Positions 32,688 through 41,149 of a stretch of 64,000 nucleotides of DNA are shown here, one piece after another. The translations under genes were made by a program, and so were the position numbers. The DNA comes from M3007 sp964550795 (GTDB taxonomy: Bacteria; Bacteroidota; Bacteroidia; Chitinophagales; Saprospiraceae): the NCBI GenBank assembly GCA_964550795.1, contig CAZKBH010000016.1, forward strand, positions 1 to 64,000, read 5' to 3'. Below the pieces are notes generated by a model. The model saw nothing but the letters and a program-made list of their open reading frames with translations. It searched no databases and was not told the DNA's origin. Each line of letters opens with the position of its first letter. Within the stretch, counting starts at the first letter, position 1.

Positions 32688-34978
32688 TACTTATTCTCCA
32701 ACTGCTCGCGCAATTGAGCCAGAATCGAAAGATCGCCGAGGGTTTCTTTCTCCACTTTCTTCTGAACATCTACGATGGCGGCTTGATTTTCACCATCTTC
32801 CTTAACGCGTTCAGCTTTCACGGCTGCTTCGGCTTTGTACTTCAAATCCTCGAGGTAGCGGGTGTGCGACACGAGTAAGCGACGGTCATCTTTGTTGAAT
32901 TCGATGACTTTCACTGTTACGGTCTCTTCCGGATCAAGTACTGAACCGTCGTCCTTGCGGATGTGCTTGGCTGGTGCAAATGCTTCGATGCCTTGTGGCA
33001 TTTGGAAGGTTGCGCCTTTGTCGTCGCGTTTCAACACTGTAGCCTCGTGGTAAGAACCAACCGGGAATACGTCGTCGAATGCGTCCCAAGGATTTTCCTG
33101 AATTTGCTTGTGGCCAAGGCTGATTTGACGCTTTTCATTGTCAATGTTGAGCACCACCACTTCGAGTGGGCTGCCAGGCTTGGTGAATTCGCTTGGGTGC
33201 GCGTAACGCTTCGTCCAGGACAGATCGCTGATGTGCACCATACCGCCCACGCCATCGCCGAATTCAACGAAGATACCGTAGTTGGTGATGTTTTTCACGA
33301 CTCCATCATGGCGGCTGCCCACTGGGAAGCGGCTTTCGATATCGCTCCAGGGATCGTTGGTCAACTGCTTCACAGAGAGGGACATCTTGCGGTCGCCACG
33401 GTCAATGCTGACCACTTTGGCTTCCACTTCCTGACCCATTTTGAAGAATTCCTTGGCGTGTACCGTCTGGTTGCCCCAAGTGATTTCGCTGACGTGGATA
33501 AGCCCTTCGACACCGGGTTGAATTTCCACAAATGCGCCGTAGTCTTCGATGTTGACCACCTTGCCGGTGACCGTGGAACCTTCGCCCACTTCCGAAGACA
33601 ACACTTCCCAAGGATGTGGGGTGAGTTGTTTGAGGCCGAGGCTGATACGTTTCTTTTGTTCGTCGAAATCAAGCACTACCACGTTGATACGCTGGTTGAG
33701 CGCAAGTACGTCGGTTGGGTGGTTGATACGGCCCCAGGAAATATCGGTGATGTAGAGCAGACCGTCTACGCCGCCAAGGTCGAGGAACGCACCGAAATCG
33801 GTGATGTTCTTCACGATACCTTCCAGTACCTGACCTTTTTCAAGGCTGCCGAGGATTTGTTCGCGCTGTTCAGCCAGGTCGCTTTCAATCAAGGCCTTGT
33901 GGCTTACCACGGCGTTCTTGATTTGCTCGTTGACTTTAACAACTTTGAACTCCATCATTTTACCTACGTATTGGTCGTAGTCCAACACAGGTTTGATGTC
34001 AATTTGTGAACCAGGAAGGAAGGTTTCGAGACCGTTGCAATCCACGATCAAACCACCTTTGGTTTTGCTGATAACCGAACCGCGGATGATGGTGCCGTTT
34101 TTGAACGAATCCACGATGCTTTCCCAAGCGCGGAGGATTTTTGCTTTGCGGCGCGAAAGTCCGAGCTGGCCTTGGCTGTCTTCCTGGCTTTCCACGAATA
34201 CTTCCACATCGTCGCCGGGAGCGAGATTTGGCGTATCGCGGAATTCGCTCAAGGCGATCAGACCGTCACTTTTGTAGTTGATGTCGAGGACCACATCGCC
34301 ACCGCTGATGGAACTTACGCGGCCTTTGATGACTTGGTTCTCTTCAATTTGGTGCAATGCGGTGTCATACGACTTGAGCATGGAAATACGCTCCTCTTGC
34401 GTGTAAACAATTGCACCACGCTTGTCCAGATTCCAGTTGAAATCATCGAAAGCAGTAGCAGCAAGTGCCTCAACTTCAGGAATTACTTCGTCCTCATCTT
34501 CGTCTTCGTCTGCTGCAGGGCGTTTGCCGTATGCACCAGCCGTTGGCATTACATCTTCAGAAGCGCTCACTTTAGTGCTGCGCGTTCTTTTTGGAGCAGC
34601 ATCTTCGGTTTCAACCGGAGCAGCAACTTCAGCAACGACTTCAGAGATTTCTTCTACAGCCGGAGCAGCAACTTCCGCAACGACTTCAGGGATTTCTTCT
34701 GCAGCCGGAGCAGCAACTTCTGCAATAACTTCAGGGATTTCTTCTGCAACCGGAGCAGCAACTTCCGCAACGACTTCAGAGATTTCTTCTGCAGCCGGAG
34801 CAGCAACTTCTGCAACGACCTCAGGGATTTCTTCTACCGCCGGAGCGGCAACTTCCGCAACGACTTCAGAGATTTCTTCTGCAGCCGGAGCAGCAACTTC
34901 TGCCTCCGTGGATAAATTGGCGGCAGTTTCAGTCGTTTCCGTGGATTCCTGGATAGGATCTTTTTCTTCTTCTAGCAT
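32687..34978 (-). CDS. rpsA: 30S ribosomal protein S1 with repeat-rich N-terminal extension
   Basis: A 763-residue protein. Six S1 RNA-binding domains lie between about residue 215 and 730 (GRVSSISGGDVVLDI, GSVISKTKGGLIVD, GIVKNITDFGAFLDLGGVDG, GKVVNIEDYGAFVEI, GVVKNITNYGIFVEF, ATVLKRDDKGATFQM). The first 150 residues are an acidic Ala/Pro/Glu region with about seven tandem 15-residue units (EVAAPAAEEISEVVA), absent from most S1 proteins. It anchors mRNA to the 30S subunit, which matters in this phylum where Shine-Dalgarno use is weak. ATG 34978 is used; an in-frame TTG lies at 34999. The stop codon TAG touches the minisatellite. Confidence 0.94.
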   Translation of the reverse strand: MLEEEKDPIQESTETTETAANLSTEAEVAAPAAEEISEVVAEVAAPAVEEIPEVVAEVAAPAAEEISEVVAEVAAPVAEEIPEVIAEVAAPAAEEIPEVVAEVAAPAVEEISEVVAEVAAPVETEDAAPKRTRSTKVSASEDVMPTAGAYGKRPAADEDEDEDEVIPEVEALAATAFDDFNWNLDKRGAIVYTQEERISMLKSYDTALHQIEENQVIKGRVSSISGGDVVLDINYKSDGLIALSEFRDTPNLAPGDDVEVFVESQEDSQGQLGLSRRKAKILRAWESIVDSFKNGTIIRGSVISKTKGGLIVDCNGLETFLPGSQIDIKPVLDYDQYVGKMMEFKVVKVNEQIKNAVVSHKALIESDLAEQREQILGSLEKGQVLEGIVKNITDFGAFLDLGGVDGLLYITDISWGRINHPTDVLALNQRINVVVLDFDEQKKRISLGLKQLTPHPWEVLSSEVGEGSTVTGKVVNIEDYGAFVEIQPGVEGLIHVSEITWGNQTVHAKEFFKMGQEVEAKVVSIDRGDRKMSLSVKQLTNDPWSDIESRFPVGSRHDGVVKNITNYGIFVEFGDGVGGMVHISDLSWTKRYAHPSEFTKPGSPLEVVVLNIDNEKRQISLGHKQIQENPWDAFDDVFPVGSYHEATVLKRDDKGATFQMPQGIEAFAPAKHIRKDDGSVLDPEETVTVKVIEFNKDDRRLLVSHTRYLEDLKYKAEAAVKAERVKEDGENQAAIVDVQKKVEKETLGDLSILAQLREQLENK
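34612..34905 (-). repeat. 45-bp in-frame tandem repeat inside rpsA
   Basis: About seven units encoding EVAAPAxEEIxEVVA. The units differ mainly by PAA/PAV, ISE/IPE and a few synonymous changes. Confidence 0.9.
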
Positions 34979-35147
34979 AGCAAAATGTTTGGTTTTCAAC
35001 CGCTTGGAGGGCGGAATGGGGGCGTTTTTTTGGCGTGAACCGTTTGTTCGACTTCACTTTGGGACGAAGCCGTTGCCCCTCGCTTTTTCAAAAGCGGGCG
35101 CGAAGGTAGCATTATTTATGGAATGAAAAAGGAATTGTGCGAAAAAC

Positions 35148-36002
35148 TCAATCCCGGGGCAGGTTTTCTCCAAATTTTCCCCCAACCGGCAAACGGTATT
35201 TCAAAAAAGGCATTTTCAATAATTCCCAAACATTAGAATGCTCCTTTGGATCGGGATGTGTGTCAATGCCAAACACCAGTTGGTCGTTGTCCACTTTGGC
35301 ATAAGTACCAAACAGGCGATCCCAAACGGAGAAAATATTGCCAAAATTCGTGTCGGTGTAGGGCAATACATAATGATGGTGCACCCGGTGCATCGAAGGG
35401 GTAACGATGAGCCAACTCAGCCCGGTGTCGAGCCATTTTGGGAACTGGATATTGGCATGGCTGAACTGGGTAAACACCACGGAAAGCGATTGATACATGA
35501 GTACCAAGCCAATCGGTGCGCCCACCAAAATGATACCCAGGACGGTGAACACGAAGCGGAAAACACTCTCCCCCGGATGGTGGCGATTGGCCGTGCTGGT
35601 ATCCACATTCGTGTCGGTGTGGTGAACCAGATGGAAGCGCCACATCCAGCGTACGCGGTGTTCCATCCAATGGATGAAATAGGCGCCAACTAAATCCAGG
35701 AGCATAAGTCCAAGCAGAAAAAAGGCCCACATAGGCATTTCCGGCAACCATTGGAGTAGGCCTATTTGCTCCGTCACCACCCAGTCTGCAGTACGCAGGA
35801 GCAGGAAAGCCATGAGGAAATTGACCAACACGGTGGTGAGGGTAAAAAACAGGTTGATGCCGAGGTGCGCCGCTTTTTTGTAAGGCTTACGGTAATAGGG
35901 CAGACCGCTTTCAAGCAGCAAAAAAAACGTCAATCCACCGAGCAAAATCACGCTGCGGTGTGAAGACGGGATATTGGCAAAATAGTCGGCGATGGCTTCC
36001 AT
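35148..36002 (-). CDS. Sterol desaturase / fatty acid hydroxylase family protein
   Basis: A 284-residue integral membrane di-iron oxygenase. Histidine clusters are HWMEH, then FHLVHH and, further on, MHRVHHH; these bind iron. Four or more hydrophobic helices are seen at about 16-32, 45-70, 85-112 and 150-175. Relatives hydroxylate or desaturate carotenoids, fatty acids or sterols. A lycopene cyclase lies 186 bp upstream on the same strand, so carotenoid hydroxylation is a fair guess, though CrtZ-type enzymes are much shorter. Confidence 0.88.
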   Translation of the reverse strand: MEAIADYFANIPSSHRSVILLGGLTFFLLLESGLPYYRKPYKKAAHLGINLFFTLTTVLVNFLMAFLLLRTADWVVTEQIGLLQWLPEMPMWAFFLLGLMLLDLVGAYFIHWMEHRVRWMWRFHLVHHTDTNVDTSTANRHHPGESVFRFVFTVLGIILVGAPIGLVLMYQSLSVVFTQFSHANIQFPKWLDTGLSWLIVTPSMHRVHHHYVLPYTDTNFGNIFSVWDRLFGTYAKVDNDQLVFGIDTHPDPKEHSNVWELLKMPFLKYRLPVGGKFGENLPRD

Positions 36003-36029
36003 GATAGGAGATAGTAGTGCGTTTGGTCA

Positions 36030-36115
36030 TACTACTGGACATTTTCTGAAATCGAGACCTATAAGGTTTTCAAAACCTTACAGGTCTGGTAGCAAAACAA
36101 AAAGGTCCAGTAGTA
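36030..36115. repeat. MITE-like hairpin element, copy 3
   Basis: An 86-bp element bounded by a perfect 11-bp inverted repeat (TACTACTGGAC at 36030-36040, GTCCAGTAGTA at 36105-36115). The core at 36055-36087 is a hairpin of AGACCTATAAGGTTTT with one mismatch. It is the reverse-orientation relative of the 20247 copy. Confidence 0.82.
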
Positions 36116-36187
36116 AGGCGTTGTGTTTACGCGGCACGAAAGTAATACATCGGCGGAAATCAAGAATCATTCGATTGATTCGATTGG

Positions 36188-37324
36188 CTAGCGAATTAAA
36201 AAATTGAACAAAGCGCGCAAAAAAGGCAACTTAGGGAAACCTACGATGATCCGAAGATCATCCAACAAACCACTTTCATCATCCAGGAATTCAAAAATCT
36301 GCTGAATGCTGTTTTTTTGATACATGGTGTAAAACAGGCTAGGCCCCAGTCCATTTCGGCGGTTCAATACATCCAGAAAAATGGTATCGTATAGCCGGAA
36401 TTTAGAGGAAATCATGTTCTGATTGGCGGGGCGGCCGGCTTTCAGGTTGTTGACAATGCGTTGCGCATTGCGTTCACAATTTTTAAACGAATAACCAGTC
36501 GAGGGTTTTACCCACCCGCCCCCGGTTCCGATGTGTACGTGATTGCCCTCGGAGTATTTTTCAAACGGAAAATCAGTCATGGGAATGACTCCTTGCTCCA
36601 TTTCAATAATTTCAAATTCCTTGATATTCAGTGTATTATCGCAATATTGTTGCAGCAACTGGTCGTATTCACCTTCTTTTAGAAGACTGGGTGAAAACAA
36701 GGTGAATTCCACCAATGCTTCGCGGCGGTTCAAGGGCAGCACATAGGTGAAACTGGTGGTATTTTCCCAGCGAAGCCGGTAATCCATCATCGTGAATCGT
36801 TCGGGGTCGAAGCGGTCTTCCGGGGTGCGGATCACCCAGCCTTTGAAATGTTGGAGCAGGCGGGTATAAGGGTCGTCATTTTCAAAAAAAGCCTCTGGAA
36901 TTCGGCTATCGAAGACATATTCGGCGGAATAGCTGCCTTGTTCGCCCTGAATTTGAATGGGTTCACCATTGGTAACGGACAAAATATGGTCTGTTTGCCA
37001 GGTAAATTGTCCAGATTGGTTTAGTTCCTGTTTGGCAAACGTGTAAAAATCCAAGCCCCGGAGCATTTTGTACCGATAGGGTAGTAAATCGAGCGGACGG
37101 GTGTAATCCTTGTAATAAAAGTCGCCTTTTGCCCAGCTTTGACGCAGCAACGCGTCCCATTTGCCTTCGCCTTTTTCCCAAAAGCACCAGGTTCGGTCGT
37201 TTTGATCCTTGGCACCCTTTTCGAGGAGCAGAATTTTCTTTTCAGCAAAAAACGGATCCCTGTGCATGGCTAACGCCAATTGCAACCCTGCGGCTCCCGC
37301 TCCGATAATGGCGATGTCGTACAT
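36188..37324 (-). CDS. crtY: Lycopene beta-cyclase family FAD enzyme
   Basis: A 378-residue flavoprotein that cyclises the ends of lycopene to give beta-carotene. It begins YDIAIIGAGAAGLQLALAMH, the FAD-binding fold, and has NDRTWCFWEKGEG, a typical cyclase block, DYRLRWENTTSFTYVLPL, and the GTGGGWVKPSTGYSFKN motif characteristic of CrtY/CrtL. ATG 37324 is chosen because the dinucleotide fold starts here. AT-rich GATTCGATT repeats lie on both sides of the gene. Confidence 0.92.
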   Translation of the reverse strand: MYDIAIIGAGAAGLQLALAMHRDPFFAEKKILLLEKGAKDQNDRTWCFWEKGEGKWDALLRQSWAKGDFYYKDYTRPLDLLPYRYKMLRGLDFYTFAKQELNQSGQFTWQTDHILSVTNGEPIQIQGEQGSYSAEYVFDSRIPEAFFENDDPYTRLLQHFKGWVIRTPEDRFDPERFTMMDYRLRWENTTSFTYVLPLNRREALVEFTLFSPSLLKEGEYDQLLQQYCDNTLNIKEFEIIEMEQGVIPMTDFPFEKYSEGNHVHIGTGGGWVKPSTGYSFKNCERNAQRIVNNLKAGRPANQNMISSKFRLYDTIFLDVLNRRNGLGPSLFYTMYQKNSIQQIFEFLDDESGLLDDLRIIVGFPKLPFLRALFNFLIR

Positions 37325-37390
37325 GATGTAGTCGAATGATTCGATTGATTCGATTTTTACGATTGATTCGATTAACAGCCAAGCATTGGT

Positions 37391-37484
37391 CGCCAAGTTT
37401 TCAGCATGGTTGGTGGGGAAATACGTTTACTAAACTTTTGAAGTTTAGTAAACGTTCTACGAGCAAATGCTGAAAACTGTGGCG
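37391..37484. repeat. Second family of MITE-like hairpin element
   Basis: Ends CGCCAAGTTTTCAGCA (37391-37406) and TGCTGAAAACTGTGGCG (37468-37484) are near-perfect inverted repeats with one 1-base indel and one substitution. The core at 37423-37455 is a perfect hairpin with 15-bp arms (ACGTTTACTAAACTT) and loop TTG. It has the same plan as the 36030 family but another sequence. Confidence 0.75.
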
Positions 37485-37616
37485 ATGCGAGATCTAAATC
37501 TGGACGGGGCCCCATTAAAATACCGAAAGTATAGAAATGGTTTGGGCACAGAGGAATAAATTACTAAACCAATTTGCAAAGATAGAAAGAGCAAGGCTTG
37601 TAACCGTAATTTCAAG

Positions 37617-37624
37617 TACCTTTG
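37617..37624 (+). promoter_or_regulatory. -7 box for lepA
   Basis: TACCTTTG, about 97 nt upstream of the lepA ATG. Confidence 0.5.
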
Positions 37625-37721
37625 CGCCCGTTTTGATGATGGGATGGGGTAATAAAGTTTACCGCCGCCATCTGCACGCGCCCATTACCCTGTACCTTAC
37701 CATCCATCAGTGCATCACTCC

Positions 37722-39518
37722 ATGAAGAAAATTCGCAATTTTTGCATCATTGCACACATTGACCACGGTAAAAGCACCCTTGCTGACCGTTTATTGGAAT
37801 ATACCAACACCATCAGCAAGCGCGACATGCAAGATCAGGCGCTTGATAATATGGACCTCGAAAGAGAGCGTGGTATTACCATTAAGAGCCATGCAATCCA
37901 GATGCGTTACGTGCATCCGGCCAACGGCGAGGAATACATTTTTAACCTCATTGACACACCCGGCCACGTGGATTTTTCCTACGAGGTAAGCCGTTCCATC
38001 GCCGCTTGCGAGGGTGCACTGCTGCTCGTGGATGCTTCACAAGGTATTCAGGCTCAGACCATTAGCAATCTTTATCTAGCCGTTGATCACAACCTGGAAA
38101 TTATCCCAATTGTGAACAAAGTAGATATGGAAAGTGCGATGGTGGAGGAAGTGCAAGACCAAATCATGGACTTGATCGGCTGCAAACGCGAGGAAATTAT
38201 TTCTGCTTCCGGCCGAACAGGGATTGGCATCCCGGAAATCCTGTCGGCAGTGGTGGATCGGGTGCCAGCGCCCAGCGGCGACCCCAATGCGCCGCTGCAA
38301 ACCATGATTTTCGACTCGGTGTTCAACTCCTACCGGGGCATCATCGCCTACGTTCGGGTCATGAACGGCTCGATGAAAAAAGGCGACAAACTCAAGTTTT
38401 TCAACACGGGCAAAGAGGTGACCGCTGAAGAAGTGGGTGTGTTGCGCATGGGACAATTTGAGGCCACCGAAATCAGCACCGGCGATGTCGGGTATGTCAT
38501 CACGGGCATCAAAGTCAGCAAGGAGATTAAAGTCGGTGATACCATTACGCATGTCGCAAGACCTTGTACAGAGGGCGTAAAAGGTTTTGAGGAAGTAAAA
38601 CCGATGGTATTTGCGGGCGTTTATCCGCTTGACAACGACGATTTTGAAGATCTGCGCGATGCCCTGGAAAAACTGCAACTCAATGACGCCTCCCTCGTTT
38701 GGGAACCCGAAACCTCCGCAGCGCTCGGCTTTGGCTTCCGTTGTGGATTTTTGGGCATGTTGCACCTGGAAATTGTGCAAGAGCGGCTTTACCGCGAATT
38801 TGACCAGGATATTATCACGACCGTGCCCAACGTGCCCTATTTCGCCACAGACATGAAGGGCAATAAATTCACGGTACACCAACCCACCGAACTCCCCGAG
38901 CCGAATCACCTGCAAAGTGTAGAAGAGCCTTACATCTACGCGCAGGTCATCACAAAGCCGGAATACATCGGTAATATCATGACGCTATGCCTCGAAAAAC
39001 GCGGCATCCTCATCAAACAACATTACCTGACCCCAACCCGTCTGGAAATCATTTTTCACTTGCCCCTGGCCGAAATCGTGTTTGATTTCTACGACAAACT
39101 GAAATCCATGACCCGCGGCTACGCATCGTTCGATTATCATTTGCTCGATTACCGCCCGACGGATCTGGTCAAACTTGACATCAAACTCAACGGCGAACCC
39201 GTGGATGCCCTTTCTGCCCTCGTACACCGCACCAAAGCGGAATACATGGGCCGCAGGATGTGCGAAAAATTGAAGGAATTACTGCCTAAAAAGCAATTCC
39301 AAATTGCCATTCAAGCTGCCATTGGCCAAAAAGTTATTGCACGCGAAACCATTTCGGCGCTTCGCAAGGACGTGACGGCCAAATGTTATGGCGGGGATAT
39401 TTCGCGTAAACGCAAGCTTTTGGAAAAGCAAAAAGAAGGCAAAAAACGCATGAAACAGTTTGGGGATGTGGAAGTGCCGCAAGAGGCGTTTCTGAAAGTC
39501 CTCAAGTTGAACGATTAG
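37722..39518 (+). CDS. lepA: Elongation factor 4 (LepA)
   Basis: A 598-residue translational GTPase that back-translocates stalled ribosomes. GTPase motifs: AHIDHGKST (G1), RERGITIKS (G2), DTPGHVD (G3), NKVD (G4) and SASGRTG (G5). Domain II, the EF-G-like domains III and V, and the LepA-specific C-terminal domain with GGDISRKRKLLEKQKEGKKR are all present. Length is typical. ATG at 37722 opens with KKIRNFCIIAHIDHGK as in homologues. It converges with the beta-helix gene, 3 bp between stops. Confidence 0.97.
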   Translation: MKKIRNFCIIAHIDHGKSTLADRLLEYTNTISKRDMQDQALDNMDLERERGITIKSHAIQMRYVHPANGEEYIFNLIDTPGHVDFSYEVSRSIAACEGALLLVDASQGIQAQTISNLYLAVDHNLEIIPIVNKVDMESAMVEEVQDQIMDLIGCKREEIISASGRTGIGIPEILSAVVDRVPAPSGDPNAPLQTMIFDSVFNSYRGIIAYVRVMNGSMKKGDKLKFFNTGKEVTAEEVGVLRMGQFEATEISTGDVGYVITGIKVSKEIKVGDTITHVARPCTEGVKGFEEVKPMVFAGVYPLDNDDFEDLRDALEKLQLNDASLVWEPETSAALGFGFRCGFLGMLHLEIVQERLYREFDQDIITTVPNVPYFATDMKGNKFTVHQPTELPEPNHLQSVEEPYIYAQVITKPEYIGNIMTLCLEKRGILIKQHYLTPTRLEIIFHLPLAEIVFDFYDKLKSMTRGYASFDYHLLDYRPTDLVKLDIKLNGEPVDALSALVHRTKAEYMGRRMCEKLKELLPKKQFQIAIQAAIGQKVIARETISALRKDVTAKCYGGDISRKRKLLEKQKEGKKRMKQFGDVEVPQEAFLKVLKLND

Positions 39519-39521
39519 GAA

Positions 39522-41014
39522 TCACTGTTTCAAAAGCTTTTTCCACCAAATTTTTCCTGCCTTCAAATCCTGAACCCGGAGCAGGTACGTTCCCGCCGGG
39601 AGTTTCGGCAAATGCAGCCGCCCGTTGCTGCTCTGGTCTTCAAATACCGTGCGACCCATCGTGTCGTGCAGGGTAATTTGAAGTCGCGGGTGCCCGGTTT
39701 CGGTGTCTAAAACCAAAAATAATTCCTCCGCGAAAGGATTGGGAAATACCCACAATGCATCGGTTTGAGCCGGAAAATCCGTGCTCGAAAGTCCACTTTC
39801 CACGGCACCTCTGGATCGTGGAGATAGAAACGTATTCCCCTCATAATCCAGCATCGGCGCGGCTACAGCGAGGCCACTCCCAATGGCCGGACTGCCTGCC
39901 AGCAAAGAAAAATCTTCATCATCGGCGTTTACAAAAAGCGGGTCGGCGTTCACAATCTGATTCGGGTCTGGCGTTGGAATATCTGGCCCGCTCCAGTTGG
40001 GCAGGGTGTTGTTGTACCATAAATTATGGGAAAACAAAAAGGTCTCTGGCCGGGTGTTTGAACCAATATTGGTCTCGGTATTGAGGTTTTTATCCAGATA
40101 AATGATGTTGTTAATAAAGGAGTTATCGCCACATTCTAAAAAGCGATCTGGATCTACGGTTTCTTGCAAGATGCGTATAACCCAGTTTTCAGGCTTGTAA
40201 AAAGTGTTGTTAACCACCTGAACATCCACCGATCCGACGTAAGCAATGGGCGCCCAAGACCCGATAAACAGGTTGGAATACACCTGCAAATGCGCGGCTT
40301 CATACCGGGCCGTATCGGGACGAAAAAATGGTAGGCCCGTGCTGCCGCCCAGGTTGAGCGTACGTAATCCGCCGTCCTTAAACACGTTTCCCTCTATCCG
40401 TATCCAGGCCGTGCCGCCCTTGGCCTGAATGGAATTAGAGCCTAAGTTTTCAAAATAGTTGTTTTTAATCACCCCATGATGGCAGCCCACCATATCCACG
40501 CCGCTGCCGTTGGGCGAACCGTTTAGAAACTGGCAGTTGCGGATTTCAAAAGAGTCGAGGCCGGAAAGTTTTAATAAATCGTTGTTGCCTGTGACACTGA
40601 TGTCGCGAAAAACGCAGGACTCAAACACGATATGGTGTGCCGGGGAATCGTAGGTGCCGCCGTCGTCAGTGTTAAACCCATTGCCTGTTTGCTGTCGAAA
40701 CGTCAGTCCGCTGAAGTGCAGGTATGCCGGGTCTGACAGTTGAATGGCATTGTTGCCGCCTTCAAAAACGGGGCTTGCTCCCGGTGCGTTTTTAATGGTA
40801 ATCCATTGATTTGCAGTGCCTTGTAGATTGTTCAAAAAAACACCCCCGGGATATATCCCGGCGTGAATCAGGATGGTATCTCCGGGTTGCACGTCATTTA
40901 CAGCCTGGGCAAGGTTGAGATAAGGCTGACCCGGNNNNNNNNNNGAAGAACTTGCGCCAATAGACAGGTTTGGAGAAATTGGAGCAGCGCGACGGAGAAA
41001 ACTCTATAAATCAT
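39522..41014 (-). CDS. Right-handed beta-helix protein with type A T9SS sorting tail
   Basis: About 495 residues, interrupted by a 10-base gap at 40935-40944. Across the gap the minus strand begins ATG at 41014 with a signal peptide (IYRVFSVALLQFLQTCLLAQ), then after the gap GQPYLNLAQAVNDVQPGDTI, so the frame most likely continues. The middle is a pectate-lyase-like right-handed beta-helix (repeated F-x-x-G-x-N-x-I-x units such as IKNNYFENLGSNSI). The last 80 residues (WVFPNPFAEELFL ... LPAGTYLLRVQDL) are a type A sorting domain for surface export. A polysaccharide is the probable substrate. Confidence 0.85.
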
Positions 41015-41089
41015 GGTGTGAAATTTAGGAACATAAAGGTGCTGCGATCAATTCATTTTTTCAAATAGAATTGTAAACTTGGAAAAGCC

Positions 41090-41097
41090 TACTTTTG
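41090..41097 (+). promoter_or_regulatory. -7 box for the sodium:solute symporter gene
   Basis: TACTTTTG, about 52 nt before the ATG at 41150. Confidence 0.5.
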
Positions 41098-41149
41098 CGC
41101 GTTCCAAGGGGAAACGTCTCCCCAACGTTTGCCTTGGAGCGCATTGAAA

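Larger units (their letters stand above)
37325..37721. other. Divergent intergenic region between crtY and lepA
   Basis: About 400 bp without a gene. It holds GATTCGATT repeats near crtY, a hairpin element (37391-37484), a TATCTTTG box on the minus strand (37577-37584) and the lepA promoter box (37617-37624). Confidence 0.6.

Noticed and set aside
29809..32700. An integron integrase near the cassette-like units
   Set aside because: No tyrosine recombinase motif (R..HxxR..Y) is found in the flanking genes; it would have to be elsewhere.
34612..34905. CRISPR-like regular 45-bp repeats
   Set aside because: They are in frame, encode the 15-residue repeats of S1, and have no unique spacers.
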